Positions 44,007 through 53,216 of a DNA stretch of 64,000 nt are shown here, piece after piece. The translations under genes were made by a program, and so were the position numbers. This stretch comes from JAJPXI01 sp051867655 (lineage in GTDB: Bacteria > Bacillota > Clostridia > Oscillospirales > Oscillospiraceae), in assembly GCA_051867655.1 (NCBI GenBank), contig JBJDYV010000104.1, forward strand, positions 1-64,000, given 5' to 3'. A model generated the notes under the pieces. That model worked only from the letters and a program-made list of their open reading frames with translations. It did no database searches and had not been told where the DNA came from. Each line of letters opens with the position of its first letter. Within the stretch, counting starts at the first letter, position 1.

Positions 44007-44897
44007 TCAGCGATGTTTCAGCTTGGGGTCCATGGCGTCACGCAGGCCGTCACCCAGAAGGCTGATCGAAAGAACGGTCAGGGTGAGCATGATGCCGGGA
44101 GCCACAAGCATAAACGGATAATAACGCATATAGGTTCTGCCGTCTGTCAGCATCGCGCCCCACTCCGGCAGCGGCGGCTGAACGCCCAGGCCGATAAAGC
44201 TCAGGCTGGCCGCCAGCTGGATCGTGGCACCGATACCCATACAGGTGCTGATGATCGCAGGCTGGATCGCATTGGGAAGTACGTGCTTCAGAATGATACG
44301 GTACTTTGGATTGTTCGTGGCCGTCGCGGCCTCCACATATTGCTGGGTCCGCACCTCGAGCGTCATGCCGCGGATCAGGCGCACCACCGGCCAGACGCCC
44401 GTGATCGACATGGCCAGGATCGTGTTGAAAAACGAATTGCCCAGCACGGTGGAGACGCAGATGACGAGCAAAAGGTTGGGAATGCACTGAAGAACGTCAA
44501 TGATCCGCATGACCAGGGCATCGACCCAGCCGCCGAAGTAACCGCAGACCGATCCGATGATTACGCCGCCGACAAAGCTGATCAGCGCGGCGCTGATGCC
44601 CATGGTGAGACTCCAGCGGCCGCCGTAGATCACGCGGCTGAAAATGTCCCGCCCGTACTGGTCGGTGCCGAACAGGTGCTCCATGCTGGGACGGGCAAAT
44701 TTATGGGCCACGTCGATCGCGGAATAGTGATAGGGCGCGATCACATCGGCAAAAATGGCGATCAGGCACAAAAAGATGAAGATAATGCCGCCCACACAGG
44801 CCAGTTTATTTTTGGAAAGGCGGCGGAAAACCGACTTGATGCTGGACTCCTTCGTCCATTCTTCCCCGTTCAGTACGGTACTGTTTCCCTTCTTCAT
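44007..44897 (-). CDS. ABC transporter permease (DppC type), operon 3
   Basis: A 296-residue permease with cytoplasmic N-terminus, six membrane segments, HLFGTDQYGRDIFSR and contact loop QYVEAATATNNPKYRIILKH. It lies three bases after the DppB-type gene. Confidence 0.9.
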   Translation of the reverse strand: MKKGNSTVLNGEEWTKESSIKSVFRRLSKNKLACVGGIIFIFLCLIAIFADVIAPYHYSAIDVAHKFARPSMEHLFGTDQYGRDIFSRVIYGGRWSLTMGISAALISFVGGVIIGSVCGYFGGWVDALVMRIIDVLQCIPNLLLVICVSTVLGNSFFNTILAMSITGVWPVVRLIRGMTLEVRTQQYVEAATATNNPKYRIILKHVLPNAIQPAIISTCMGIGATIQLAASLSFIGLGVQPPLPEWGAMLTDGRTYMRYYPFMLVAPGIMLTLTVLSISLLGDGLRDAMDPKLKHR

Positions 44898-44900
44898 GAC

Positions 44901-45872
44901 TTATTTCCGCCCCCTTTTTACCCGTTTCTTCGGAGCCCGCTCATACTGCGCGCGGATGCGCGGGTCGGCCAGCGCATAGCAAATATCCACCACGATCATG
45001 ATCAGGGAAAACGCGATCGCGAGGAAGACAACGGATCCGGTCACCACCGGCCGGTCGCGCTTGCTGATGCCGCTCTGTATGTAAGTCCCCATTCCGGGAA
45101 TGGAGAAAATGATTTCGATAATCATCGTTCCGCCCAGACCCACGGCAAACTGGGTGCCCATGACCGTAATGATCGGGATCAGGGCGTTGGGCAGTGCGTG
45201 CCGGTAGTAGACGCTGGTTTTGGAAAAGCCCTGGGCCCGCGCCGCGGTGACATAGTCCGCGCGGATGACCTCCAGCATACTGGAGCGCATCTGACGCGAC
45301 GTCCAGGCAAAGCTGCCGATCATGATCGTAATGCACGGGAGGATATAGTTCCGTATCCCCAAACCGGCCATATAGTACGCCGGCAGCCAATCCAGCTTCA
45401 GCGCAAACAGGAGCACCAGCATCAGTCCGACCCAGAAATTGGGGACGCATCGCAGAACGCTGCTTCCCGCAAGGACGATCTTATCGATCATCCCATCCTG
45501 GTGGACCGCCGCCGCGATTCCCAACGGTATGCCCAGCAAGGCGCTGATCAGGACGCTGTATATGGCAATGCCCGCCGTTCGCGGAAGCCGGCTGGCGATC
45601 TCCGCGGAGACATTGGTCTTCAGGATCCACGACTCGCCAAGATCAAATTCGATAAAAATACGATGCAAAAAATCTCCGAGCTGCACGATATACGGTTCGT
45701 TCAGGCCCAGGTACTCCCGCATACTTTCCTGCTGCTCCAGGGTGGACTCCGGTCCGAGTATCATGACCGCCGGGTCGCCCGGTGTAAAATACAGCAAAGT
45801 AAAAATAAGGATCGCTATACAGAAAATCATTGGTATGGCAAGCAGCAATCGCTTGATTATGTATCTTCCCAT
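44901..45872 (-). CDS. ABC transporter permease (DppB type), operon 3
   Basis: A 323-residue permease: start MGRYIIKRLLLAIPMIF, then TLLYFTPGDPAVMILG and contact loop RADYVTAARAQGFSKTSVYY, with a basic C-terminus (RAPKKRVKRGRK). A gap of 302 bases with hairpins separates it from its SBP gene. Confidence 0.9.
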   Translation of the reverse strand: MGRYIIKRLLLAIPMIFCIAILIFTLLYFTPGDPAVMILGPESTLEQQESMREYLGLNEPYIVQLGDFLHRIFIEFDLGESWILKTNVSAEIASRLPRTAGIAIYSVLISALLGIPLGIAAAVHQDGMIDKIVLAGSSVLRCVPNFWVGLMLVLLFALKLDWLPAYYMAGLGIRNYILPCITIMIGSFAWTSRQMRSSMLEVIRADYVTAARAQGFSKTSVYYRHALPNALIPIITVMGTQFAVGLGGTMIIEIIFSIPGMGTYIQSGISKRDRPVVTGSVVFLAIAFSLIMIVVDICYALADPRIRAQYERAPKKRVKRGRK

Positions 45873-46174
45873 GTTTTAATCCTTTCCGCAGCCTCGGACG
45901 CTGCGCCTCACAGAACCGCCGCAAAAGCGAAACGGACGCGCATTCTTGTTGGAAACTTCACGCAGGGTTTCGCGCGGGCCTGATGCAAAACGCGCGGATG
46001 TACAGAAGACGCATCTCCCCCGGGGAATGATCCCCGGGGGAGATGCGGGGTGATCTGACGTCTCATCCGCCGCCAAAGGGAATCCAGTTACAGCGCTTTT
46101 CTAATTTTGCAGCAGGCCAGCACATTCTCACTGCGCGGAATTGCTCCGCGCTTTCATGGTCTTACGGGCTGACA
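45873..46174. other. Gene-free stretch between SBP and permease genes, operon 3
   Basis: It holds a perfect palindrome at 46011-46046 and a small stem GCGCGGA...TCCGCGC at 46133-46151. No gene is seen. The stretch is longer than the matching gaps of operons 1 and 2. Confidence 0.6.
46011..46046. terminator. Strong hairpin between SBP and permease genes, operon 3
   Basis: GCATCTCCCCCGGGG pairs perfectly with CCCCGGGGGAGATGC around AATGAT. No T-run follows, so it may act as an RNA-stability or processing stem rather than a true terminator. Confidence 0.6.
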
Positions 46175-47893
46175 TCAGTCATCGAACGTAAACGCGTTGG
46201 GAACGAGGGCGCCGCGGTCGCCCAGGACGGGGTTCACGTGGGCCAGCGCGGCCGTCTGCTTGTAGTAGCCGATCACGCCGATGCCGTAGCACATCTCGTA
46301 GGTGAAGTAGTCATCGTAAGCGGTGATGTTTTCTTCGGTGGGCTCGGCTTCCATTGCCTCATACAGAGCGTCCAGCTTCTTATCCTCCACAAGCATCGGG
46401 GTCAGGCCGTGCAGAGTCTCCTCCACATAACCGGAGTACAGATACTTGTAGCAGTTCGCGCAGTAGTCGCCGCCGCCGTACGTATCCAGACGGATATCCC
46501 ACTTGGTCGGATCCGCCTCGTAGACCTCGTAGACGGACTGCTCCACGCAGAGCTGCTCCACCTTCAGGCCCAGGGCTTCCAGCTGAGACTGGACCATGAT
46601 GACAGCTCCCTCATAGGCGCTGCTGGAATTGACGTACATGATGGTGATCGTTTCATTGTTGTAGCCGGACTGCGCCAGGAGGTCCCTGGCGGTATCCGGG
46701 TCGTAATCGTAATACTCGCGGCCTTCGATCCAGGAGTCGGGAGCGTCCACAAGGTTCGGCTCAAAGCCGTACACCTGGAACGCGGGGCACTCCACGCCCT
46801 CCGCGACAGCAGCGCTGTCAACGGCATAGCAGATCGCCTTGCGCAGTTCGACACTGGAGCAGGGGGAGGTGTCGCTGCAGTTGAACAGCAGGGGAACGGG
46901 AGGCTGCACCATGACGTTGATCGGGGTGTACTTGGGATCCGTGGAGAACTGCTTCATATCCACTTCGGCCAGGCTGTCCGCGGCATCGATGGTCCCCATC
47001 TCCAGGGCGATCGCACGGGAGGAGTTCTCCTTGATGATGCGGTACTCAACCTCGCGGACGTTCTGGCAGCAGTAGACCCAGAGGTTCTCCCGCACTTCCT
47101 CATCCAGATTTCTCATCCAGAAGTTCTCGTTGACCTCCAGGATGCAGTAGGAGGAGGAATCCAGCTCCTTCAGGGTGTACGGACCGGTGCCGACGGGGGT
47201 ATTGGTCATTCCGTCGGGGCTGGCCTCAAAGGCAGCCTCGCAGACCATGTTGGCATTGCTCATCTGGCGGCCCAGCTCGCCCTGGCCAAACGGCGCCTTG
47301 CAGTGCCAGATCAGGGTGTAATCATCGACGATCTCCAGGTGGTCCAGACGGCTCATGCCGCCCTTGTTGCCGGTGGCGATATAGGAGTCGATGCTGTAGA
47401 CGACGTCGCTGGCGGTGAAATGGTTGCCGGCGGAGTCATAAATGTTGTCCCACAGGGTGATGACGTAAGTAAGATCGTCTTCCTTCTCGATGCTCTTCGC
47501 CATTTCCAGATAATACTCGCCCTGGGTGGGAGAGCCGGGCAGGGTGTCGACCCGGCAAAGCTTCTGATAGATCAGGTCACGGCAGGCCACGTTGCCCCAA
47601 TCGGTACGGCCGAAGGGAGCCAGGGAGCCGCCGCTTCCGCTGGAGCTGACCACGACCCGCTCGGCGAGGTACTCGTCCAGGATCTGCAGGCCATTGGCGG
47701 AATCACGGATCTCGAGCAGGTCGTTGTCCACGACGGCCGGGCTCCAGTCGTTGCCGGAAGTTCCGCCATCGCTGGGAGAGGAATTCGGAGCGGGGCTGTT
47801 GCTGGTGTTTTCTTTGGCGCCTTCATCGGAGCAGCCGGCCAACAACGCGAATACCATGCACAGGGAAAGAATCAGCGCAAGAACCTTTTTCAT
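46175..47893 (-). CDS. ABC transporter substrate-binding lipoprotein (SBP family 5), operon 3
   Basis: A 572-residue lipoprotein; the start follows AAGGAGGAG. Lipobox FALLAGC with Cys21, a Ser/Pro/Asn-rich linker to about 55, then FTASDVVYSID, PVGTGPYTLKELD and RKAICYAVD. It is the first gene of the SBP-B-C-D-F-ubiD transcript, so an aromatic-acid-linked substrate is suggested. Confidence 0.9.
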   Translation of the reverse strand: MKKVLALILSLCMVFALLAGCSDEGAKENTSNSPAPNSSPSDGGTSGNDWSPAVVDNDLLEIRDSANGLQILDEYLAERVVVSSSGSGGSLAPFGRTDWGNVACRDLIYQKLCRVDTLPGSPTQGEYYLEMAKSIEKEDDLTYVITLWDNIYDSAGNHFTASDVVYSIDSYIATGNKGGMSRLDHLEIVDDYTLIWHCKAPFGQGELGRQMSNANMVCEAAFEASPDGMTNTPVGTGPYTLKELDSSSYCILEVNENFWMRNLDEEVRENLWVYCCQNVREVEYRIIKENSSRAIALEMGTIDAADSLAEVDMKQFSTDPKYTPINVMVQPPVPLLFNCSDTSPCSSVELRKAICYAVDSAAVAEGVECPAFQVYGFEPNLVDAPDSWIEGREYYDYDPDTARDLLAQSGYNNETITIMYVNSSSAYEGAVIMVQSQLEALGLKVEQLCVEQSVYEVYEADPTKWDIRLDTYGGGDYCANCYKYLYSGYVEETLHGLTPMLVEDKKLDALYEAMEAEPTEENITAYDDYFTYEMCYGIGVIGYYKQTAALAHVNPVLGDRGALVPNAFTFDD

Positions 47894-47935
47894 TATTACT
47901 CTCCTCCTTATGATTTTTTGTCGGAAGGTGGTTTT

Positions 47936-47961
47936 AAAACCGGAGATGTTCCGGTTTTTTT
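47936..47961. terminator. Small hairpin with T-runs upstream of the operon 3 SBP
   Basis: AAAACCGGA pairs with TCCGGTTTT around GATGT, with a T-run continuing on the plus strand. On the minus strand it lies in the leader of the SBP gene and may attenuate it. The surrounding AT-rich 47934-48050 also reads as a possible short peptide (KMDELSSDTTEKMNRRERL) of unknown meaning. Confidence 0.55.
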
Positions 47962-48089
47962 ACAAGTCTTTCTCGGCGATTCATCTTTTCAGTTGTATCA
48001 GAGCTCAATTCATCCATCTTTGCTTTTTGTATCACTTCATGTACTTGGTTTGCCGCGCGGGGCCCGGTGCGTTCCCTGTACCCCTGTAA

Positions 48090-48121
48090 GGCTGGACACG
48101 GTCGCTCTTCCGTGTCCAGCC
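48090..48121. terminator. Hairpin after the ferredoxin gene
   Basis: GGCTGGACACG pairs with CGTGTCCAGCC across ten bases, about 70 bases after the ferredoxin stop. No long T-run follows; probable transcript end of the flavoprotein operon. Confidence 0.5.
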
Positions 48122-48190
48122 GCCGGGGAGGAAGGTGAAAATGTATTCCCACTTTCCGGAATGCGGTTCAAGCCGACCCCGGAAAGGAGA

Positions 48191-48394
48191 TCACCAGAAG
48201 GAAGCCGGCGTGGTAATGTCAATGGCCCGCTTGGGGCAGTCCATCCAGCAGATGCCGCAGTGCCAGCACTCCTCGGCGTAGGCGACGACGGGCTTGCTGC
48301 CGGGCTTTTCGTCCACAGTGAAGACGTCCATGGGACAGTCGTTATAGCAGACCTTACAGCCGATGCATTTTTCGTAATCGATCTTGATGGACAT
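48191..48394 (-). CDS. 2x[4Fe-4S] ferredoxin
   Basis: A 67-residue ferredoxin with two complete cluster motifs, CIGCKVCYNDCP (14-25) and CWHCGICWMDCP (about 43-54). Its start overlaps the flavoprotein stop by one base (TGATG), so the two are translationally coupled and probably form one enzyme, with the ferredoxin as electron-transfer subunit. The arrangement resembles the small subunit of AprAB-like enzymes. Confidence 0.92.
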   Translation of the reverse strand: MSIKIDYEKCIGCKVCYNDCPMDVFTVDEKPGSKPVVAYAEECWHCGICWMDCPKRAIDITTPASFW

Positions 48395-50109
48395 CAGTTC
48401 TTACCTCCCTGCGCGTATTCCGGCTTCAGTTTCGGAGCCGCTCTCTTTTCAACGACGGGAACACCGTTCTCCAGACGCTGATAGGTGATCTTGCCGTCGC
48501 GGGCAGGATCCTTCTCCTGGAAGTCCGACCGGTTGAAGAAGCCGCGGGTCTCCTCGCGGGACATGCAGGCCTGCATGTAGATCCCGGCCATGTCCGCGAT
48601 GTTCTTGGCCTCGATGCAGCGCATCAGATAGTGGGGATTGGCCGCATACAGCTTGGGGATGAACTCCTTCTTCAGGGAGGCCAGGCGGCGCAGGCCCGCG
48701 CGGAGCTTGCCCGCGGACTTGAAGATCCCCACATAGCGCTCGTCATACTGGCGCACGGCGCACTCGAACTCGATGGGATTGGTGCCCTCGTCCGCGCTGA
48801 CGGAGAGCGGAGCCAGCGTCTCGTCCATCTGCTTCTGCACCTGGGCGTCGTCCAGCCTGATCTCGCCGGCCTGCGCCACGTAATTGCCGATGACGTCGCC
48901 CACGGTGTAGCCGGAGACGATGGCGGACATGACCGCGCCCACGCAGCTGGCCGCGTCGCCGATGGCGAACAGGCCGGGGACCGTGGTCATGAAGTTCTCG
49001 TCCACCGCCAGGCCGGGCATCTGGACCGCGGAGGAATCGGGGGGATACGGTTTGTCCCGGGGGACTTCGAAGCGGTGGGTGCGGGGGTTAAAGCCGCGCT
49101 CGCCGGCCAGCTTCAGGTTGATAAAGCCCTCGTCGATGTAATTGACCTCCAGCTCCTTCTGCATGGTGTCAGGCAGGTGGTCCATGCCGCGGTAGATGGG
49201 AGTCTTGCCCATCTCATCCAGAGTGCGGTACATCCGCTTATCCAGCTCATTGGGAGTACGGGTATACAGGTCCTCGCCGTCGCAGGTATACTCCTTGGTC
49301 TTGATCGGGCGCACGCCGATCAGACAGCCGCGGGTGATGCAGGTGTAATCCATGTGGGGGACGGAGCCTTCCATGAGGTCCACGTTGGCCAGCTCCGCGC
49401 CCGCGCGGTAGGCGGCGGCCATGCCGTCGCCGGTGATGGCGGAGGGGCAGTGGTGGTACTTCATCTTGTAGTAATGCGCCGGCAGTTCGGGGTCCAGGTG
49501 GCGGCAGGAGCTGCCGGTGGCCATGACCAGAGCCGGGGCGGTGATCACATAGAACTCGCCGGTGCGGGTGCTGACCGCCGTACAGCCGACGGTCTTGCCG
49601 TCGTTGGTCAGGACATCCACCATCATGGTGCGGGCCAGGATCTTCGCACCGCACTTCTTGAGCTGCGCGGCCATCTGGGGCTTCAGATCCAGACCGTTGA
49701 AGCGGATGCTCTTTCCGGCGTAGGGGCCGCCGGTGCCGGCCCACAGGTAATCGCCGTCATACCACTTCAGGGAGTAATACTTTTCAAGCTCGTTCAGCGC
49801 CCAGCCTTCTCTCTCCCAGAGCCTGTAGATCACGTTCTCGTTGGCCAGATCGGGCTCGTCATAGCAGCGGGTGTAGGAGATCTGGGAGGACTTGATCGCA
49901 TCCTGGGCAGACGGAAGCGTACCCAGGGAGTGGATCAGGTCGATGCCGCGGCCGGCGCTGCCGGACCACTTGGGATCGGCTTTGTCCAGAATGATCACAT
50001 CCAGGCCGTGCTCCCGGGCCTGGATCGCGGCGCTGATTCCCGCAGGGCCGGCGCCGGCGATGATGACATCACAGCTCAGCTGTGTGGCAGTTTTCTTCCA
50101 ATCAGCCAT
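48394..50109 (-). CDS. FAD-dependent oxidoreductase (fumarate reductase/AprA-like flavoprotein)
   Basis: A 571-residue flavoprotein. ATG 50109 follows GAGGAGAGGG; the longer frame only overlaps the 98-residue gene. The FAD-binding GAGPAGISAAIQARE is at about 19-33, IILDKADPKWSGSAGRGIDLI follows, and FAIGDAASCVGAVMSAIVSGY near residue 360 closes the FAD site. A helical C-terminus is of the succinate-dehydrogenase/AprA type. No signal peptide, so it is cytoplasmic. With the ferredoxin it probably reduces or oxidises a carboxylic acid. Substrate unknown. Confidence 0.85.
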   Translation of the reverse strand: MADWKKTATQLSCDVIIAGAGPAGISAAIQAREHGLDVIILDKADPKWSGSAGRGIDLIHSLGTLPSAQDAIKSSQISYTRCYDEPDLANENVIYRLWEREGWALNELEKYYSLKWYDGDYLWAGTGGPYAGKSIRFNGLDLKPQMAAQLKKCGAKILARTMMVDVLTNDGKTVGCTAVSTRTGEFYVITAPALVMATGSSCRHLDPELPAHYYKMKYHHCPSAITGDGMAAAYRAGAELANVDLMEGSVPHMDYTCITRGCLIGVRPIKTKEYTCDGEDLYTRTPNELDKRMYRTLDEMGKTPIYRGMDHLPDTMQKELEVNYIDEGFINLKLAGERGFNPRTHRFEVPRDKPYPPDSSAVQMPGLAVDENFMTTVPGLFAIGDAASCVGAVMSAIVSGYTVGDVIGNYVAQAGEIRLDDAQVQKQMDETLAPLSVSADEGTNPIEFECAVRQYDERYVGIFKSAGKLRAGLRRLASLKKEFIPKLYAANPHYLMRCIEAKNIADMAGIYMQACMSREETRGFFNRSDFQEKDPARDGKITYQRLENGVPVVEKRAAPKLKPEYAQGGKN

Positions 50110-50398
50110 GTTTACCCTCTCCTCTCGGTCCCTTGTTTTTGTCAAACTGCCGCAGCAGGCTCTTGGGGGCGTTCTCCGCCAGATCCTTCTTCTGCCACTC
50201 CTCGGCGGCGTGGAAGTATTCTTCGTCACGCCAGGGCAGCTTCAGCGCATACTCCGGCACCACGACCTTTGTGGCGGCAAGAATGCTGATGTCGTGCTCT
50301 TCCGCGTAGTCCTCGATCTGCTTCATCAGAGGGAACTGGAATTTTTCCTCGCCATAGGGGTCCGCGCTCAGGGGCGCGGGCTGAAATTCTTTCGACAT
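50102..50398 (-). CDS. Small conserved-looking protein of the flavoprotein operon
   Basis: A 98-residue acidic-to-mixed soluble protein, not recognised. It is rich in charged and aromatic residues (PWRDEEYFHAAEEWQKKDLA) and lacks Cys, so it is not a redox carrier. It overlaps the flavoprotein gene by eight bases and follows the amidohydrolase by 13, so it is probably an accessory subunit of one of them. Confidence 0.6.
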   Translation of the reverse strand: MSKEFQPAPLSADPYGEEKFQFPLMKQIEDYAEEHDISILAATKVVVPEYALKLPWRDEEYFHAAEEWQKKDLAENAPKSLLRQFDKNKGPRGEGKHG

Positions 50399-50411
50399 TT
50401 CGGGACCTCCT

Positions 50412-51464
50412 TTACTTGCTCAGTTTGAACAGGCGGGCGGCGTTGTCACCCAGCACCAGAGCCTTGTCTTCCTCGGGGATATTCAGGCTGCGAATGAAGT
50501 TGGGGCCTTCGTATGCCCATTCCTTCTTGATCGGGCAGCTGCTACCGTACAGAACATGGTCCGCGCCCAGAGCCTTGATGGCGAACTCCATGGTGTCCTT
50601 GCCCCAGGGAGAGGCGTGGCACATATCAAAGTACAGGTTGTTCTTCAGGATCTCTTCGAAGCGGCGGCCCATCTTGGGTTCACGCACGCGCTGCATCTCT
50701 TCCTTGTACTTGCCGGAGGGACGGATGTTCATCATGTCTGTGAAGGCGAAGAAGCCGCCGGCGAAATAGCTGTGAACGATCTTCAGCTCGGGCAGCTCCT
50801 CAAACAGGTCGCTGAAGATGTTGCGGGTGATACAGGTCAGCTGGGCGAAGCAGCGGCCCAGCAGGCGGCGGGTCTTGTCCTTCTGATAAATGAAGTCATA
50901 AGCCGCGGGCAGCGGGGTGTGGTGCACCACGATGGGCACGCCCAGCTCGTGGATCTTGCGCAGGTGGGTGCGGAACTCGGGCTCATCCATGTGCTTGTCG
51001 CCGTAGTGGGCGGCCATCTCGACGCCGACGCAGCCCAGCTCCTTCACGCAGCGCTCCAGCTCCTTGATGCTGTCCTTGTCGCCCCAGGGCGGGCACATGG
51101 CCAGCGGAGCGAAGCGGCCGGGATACTTCTCCACGGTCTTGTGCATGCGGTCGTTCATCTTCCTGCACTCGTCCAGGGTCATCCACTCTTCCAGGCAGGG
51201 GATGCGCAGCACGCCCATGTCCACGCCGATCTCGTCCATCATCGCAACGCGCTTTTCAAAGTTGACGTCCAGGTCGGTGTAGTTCAGGTTCTGATAGCCC
51301 TTGGGCTGCTCGATGATCACCTGGGGATCATCCGTTCCGGGAATTTTGCCGAGGTACGCATACAGGTTCTCGCTCTGAGGTGGGATGCGCAGGACTTCGT
51401 TCAGCAGGTCTTCGTCATCAAACAGACCTTCCGGCATCCAATGCATATTGTTGTCTACGATCAA
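50412..51464 (-). CDS. Amidohydrolase-2 family protein (ACMSD/resorcylate decarboxylase type), altered metal site
   Basis: A 350-residue TIM-barrel protein of the amidohydrolase-2 family, which includes aromatic-acid decarboxylases and hydrolases. The start is TTG 51464, eight bases after AGGGGG. Family segments: VDNNMHW at the N-terminus, IVVHHTP and KIVHSYFAGG in the middle, and VLYGSSCPIKKEW near the end, then LGDNAARLF. The usual first metal ligand (His or Glu two residues before His8) is Asn6, and the usual Asp of GSDxP is Ser. It may have lost metal or use a different site. First gene of the flavoprotein operon. Confidence 0.8.
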   Translation of the reverse strand: MIVDNNMHWMPEGLFDDEDLLNEVLRIPPQSENLYAYLGKIPGTDDPQVIIEQPKGYQNLNYTDLDVNFEKRVAMMDEIGVDMGVLRIPCLEEWMTLDECRKMNDRMHKTVEKYPGRFAPLAMCPPWGDKDSIKELERCVKELGCVGVEMAAHYGDKHMDEPEFRTHLRKIHELGVPIVVHHTPLPAAYDFIYQKDKTRRLLGRCFAQLTCITRNIFSDLFEELPELKIVHSYFAGGFFAFTDMMNIRPSGKYKEEMQRVREPKMGRRFEEILKNNLYFDMCHASPWGKDTMEFAIKALGADHVLYGSSCPIKKEWAYEGPNFIRSLNIPEEDKALVLGDNAARLFKLSK

Positions 51465-51660
51465 ATGTAAAACCCCCTAAAATTGTTTTTGTGGAACTTC
51501 AGAGCGGCGTATTGTACGTTTTGTCTTTCATTCCATCTAAGCGAGACTATTTTTTCATAAAAATTGCCCGCGTTCAATTCCTTTGGAGCTTTACTTTTTC
51601 CAAAATAGAAATAATTGATTTTTGGCGCATATTTCCGCAAAAAACAGCTCAAACCAAAAG

Positions 51661-51709
51661 AAAATCTCACAGAACGGCACTTTTGTGCTGTGTCCCGCCG
51701 TGAGATTTT
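51661..51709. terminator. Hairpin between the amidohydrolase and histidine kinase genes
   Basis: AAAATCTCAC pairs with GTGAGATTTT and is flanked by A/T runs. It lies 11 bases after the stop of the leftward histidine-kinase gene and would end that transcript. Confidence 0.7.
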
Positions 51710-51719
51710 ATTTGCTTTT

Positions 51720-53216
51720 TCAGTCTTCCGCGCTGCGCCGGACGGGCAGTTCAAACCAGAAAACGCTGCCCTCCCCTTCGCCGCTTTCCACGCCGAACCG
51801 GGCGTGGTGGGCCAGCAGGATCTCTTTTGAAATGGCAAGGCCGAGCCCGGAGCCCTTCTGATTGCGCCTGCGCTGTTTGGCGGTGAAGTACCGCTCCCAG
51901 ACGTAGGGCAGCTCCTCCCGGGGGATGCCCGCGCCCCAATCCCGCACCTCGGCGCGCACGAACGAATCCGCACGCGCCAGCGTGACCCGGACCTCCCGCT
52001 TTTCGCCCGCGTGGCTCAGGGCGTTGTCGATCAGGTTATACAAAACCCGCGCAAGCTGCGCGCCGTTCCCGGGCACGAGCAGATCCGGCTCGATCTGCTC
52101 CGCGATGTGGTATCCGTCCTTCTCACACAGGGGCGCAAACTGGGCGATCACCTCCCGCGCCTGCGCGCTCAGATCGACCGTTTCCAGTTCCATCGTCTGC
52201 CGCTTCGCCTGCAGGGCGGTATATTCCAGAATGTCGTTGACCAGCCCCGTCAGCCGGTCCGCCTCGCGGATGATGACCGTCAGGTCGGTCTCCCGCTGTT
52301 CGGGGTCCTCCCAGGAAATGTCCCGCACCATCTCGGCGTAGCCACGGATCATGGTCAGCGGTGTGCGCAGGTCGTGGGAGATATTCGCCAGAAATTCCTT
52401 GTGGAAGGTTTCCGACCTGGCAAGCTCGGCGGCGGTCTGGTCGAGGGTGTCCGCCAGACCGTCCAGTTCGGAGCAGAAGCCCTTTTCAAAGCCGCCCTGA
52501 AAATCGCCCTCCGCCATGCGCCTGGCCTGGGCGGAGAGGGAGGCCACCGGCGCGGAAAACCGCCGGGCGATCCAAAACGCGATCACCAGGGCCAGAAGCA
52601 GGGAAGCCGCCGTGATCCAGACCAGCTGGATGCGCAGAAGGCTGACGGTGGCGCCCACCGCCTCCAGCGCCGTGCTGATATACAGCACGGCGTCGCCGCC
52701 CGCCGCGGAAAGGAGGAGGCCGTAGACATAGGTGGAGCCGTCTTCCAGCCGGTACCCCACCGTGCCGTCGCCGCTCTGCGCCAGCTGCTGCAGGAAGGTG
52801 CCGTAGTCCCGCGGCAGGTCCACATGATGGCTCACCCCGACCTGCCAGCCCAGCGTCTCGTCCGGGGTCCGGTAGGGATTGGCCTGTTCGCCGCCGGTAT
52901 CGCGTGTGCTCTCGCCCCTGCCGTAGACGCCGCTGTGCTCATCGGTGCTGTACAGGATGTTCCCCTGCCGGTCGGTCAGGAAGATCAGAAAGGAGTTTTC
53001 ATAGGCCAGCTCATCCAGCAGGCCGGCCAGGTCCGTCCCGTCCTGCCGCGCGGCGATCTGCTGCGCCGCGTTCTGAACGTTCCGGATCGCCATGCCGTCG
53101 TAGAAGCTTTGCAGGAAAACCGTCTGGAGCAGCCAGAGGGCCGCGAGAATGATCGCCGCGAACAGGGCGAACCAGGCCCACAGCTTCATACCGAAGGATC
53201 TAGGATTCCACTTCAA
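51720..53216 (-). CDS. Sensor histidine kinase
   Basis: A 498-residue two-component sensor. Membrane segments lie at about 11-30 and 172-190, enclosing an extracellular sensor of about 140 residues; a HAMP linker (ARRFSAPVASLSAQARRMAE) follows. The phosphorylated His281 is in NISHDLRTPLTMIRGY, then an N-box (RVLYNLIDNALSH) and G-boxes (DWGAGIPREEL and KGSGLGLAIS). The start is TTG 53216, overlapping the regulator by 17 bases; ATG 53189 is the alternative. The signal is unknown; the neighbouring secreted and surface protein genes suggest the cell envelope. Confidence 0.9.
   Translation of the reverse strand: MKWNPRSFGMKLWAWFALFAAIILAALWLLQTVFLQSFYDGMAIRNVQNAAQQIAARQDGTDLAGLLDELAYENSFLIFLTDRQGNILYSTDEHSGVYGRGESTRDTGGEQANPYRTPDETLGWQVGVSHHVDLPRDYGTFLQQLAQSGDGTVGYRLEDGSTYVYGLLLSAAGGDAVLYISTALEAVGATVSLLRIQLVWITAASLLLALVIAFWIARRFSAPVASLSAQARRMAEGDFQGGFEKGFCSELDGLADTLDQTAAELARSETFHKEFLANISHDLRTPLTMIRGYAEMVRDISWEDPEQRETDLTVIIREADRLTGLVNDILEYTALQAKRQTMELETVDLSAQAREVIAQFAPLCEKDGYHIAEQIEPDLLVPGNGAQLARVLYNLIDNALSHAGEKREVRVTLARADSFVRAEVRDWGAGIPREELPYVWERYFTAKQRRRNQKGSGLGLAISKEILLAHHARFGVESGEGEGSVFWFELPVRRSAED

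Noticed and set aside
46043..48481. 812-residue open frame on the plus strand
   Set aside because: Antisense of the SBP gene of operon 3 and the ferredoxin gene; no family features.
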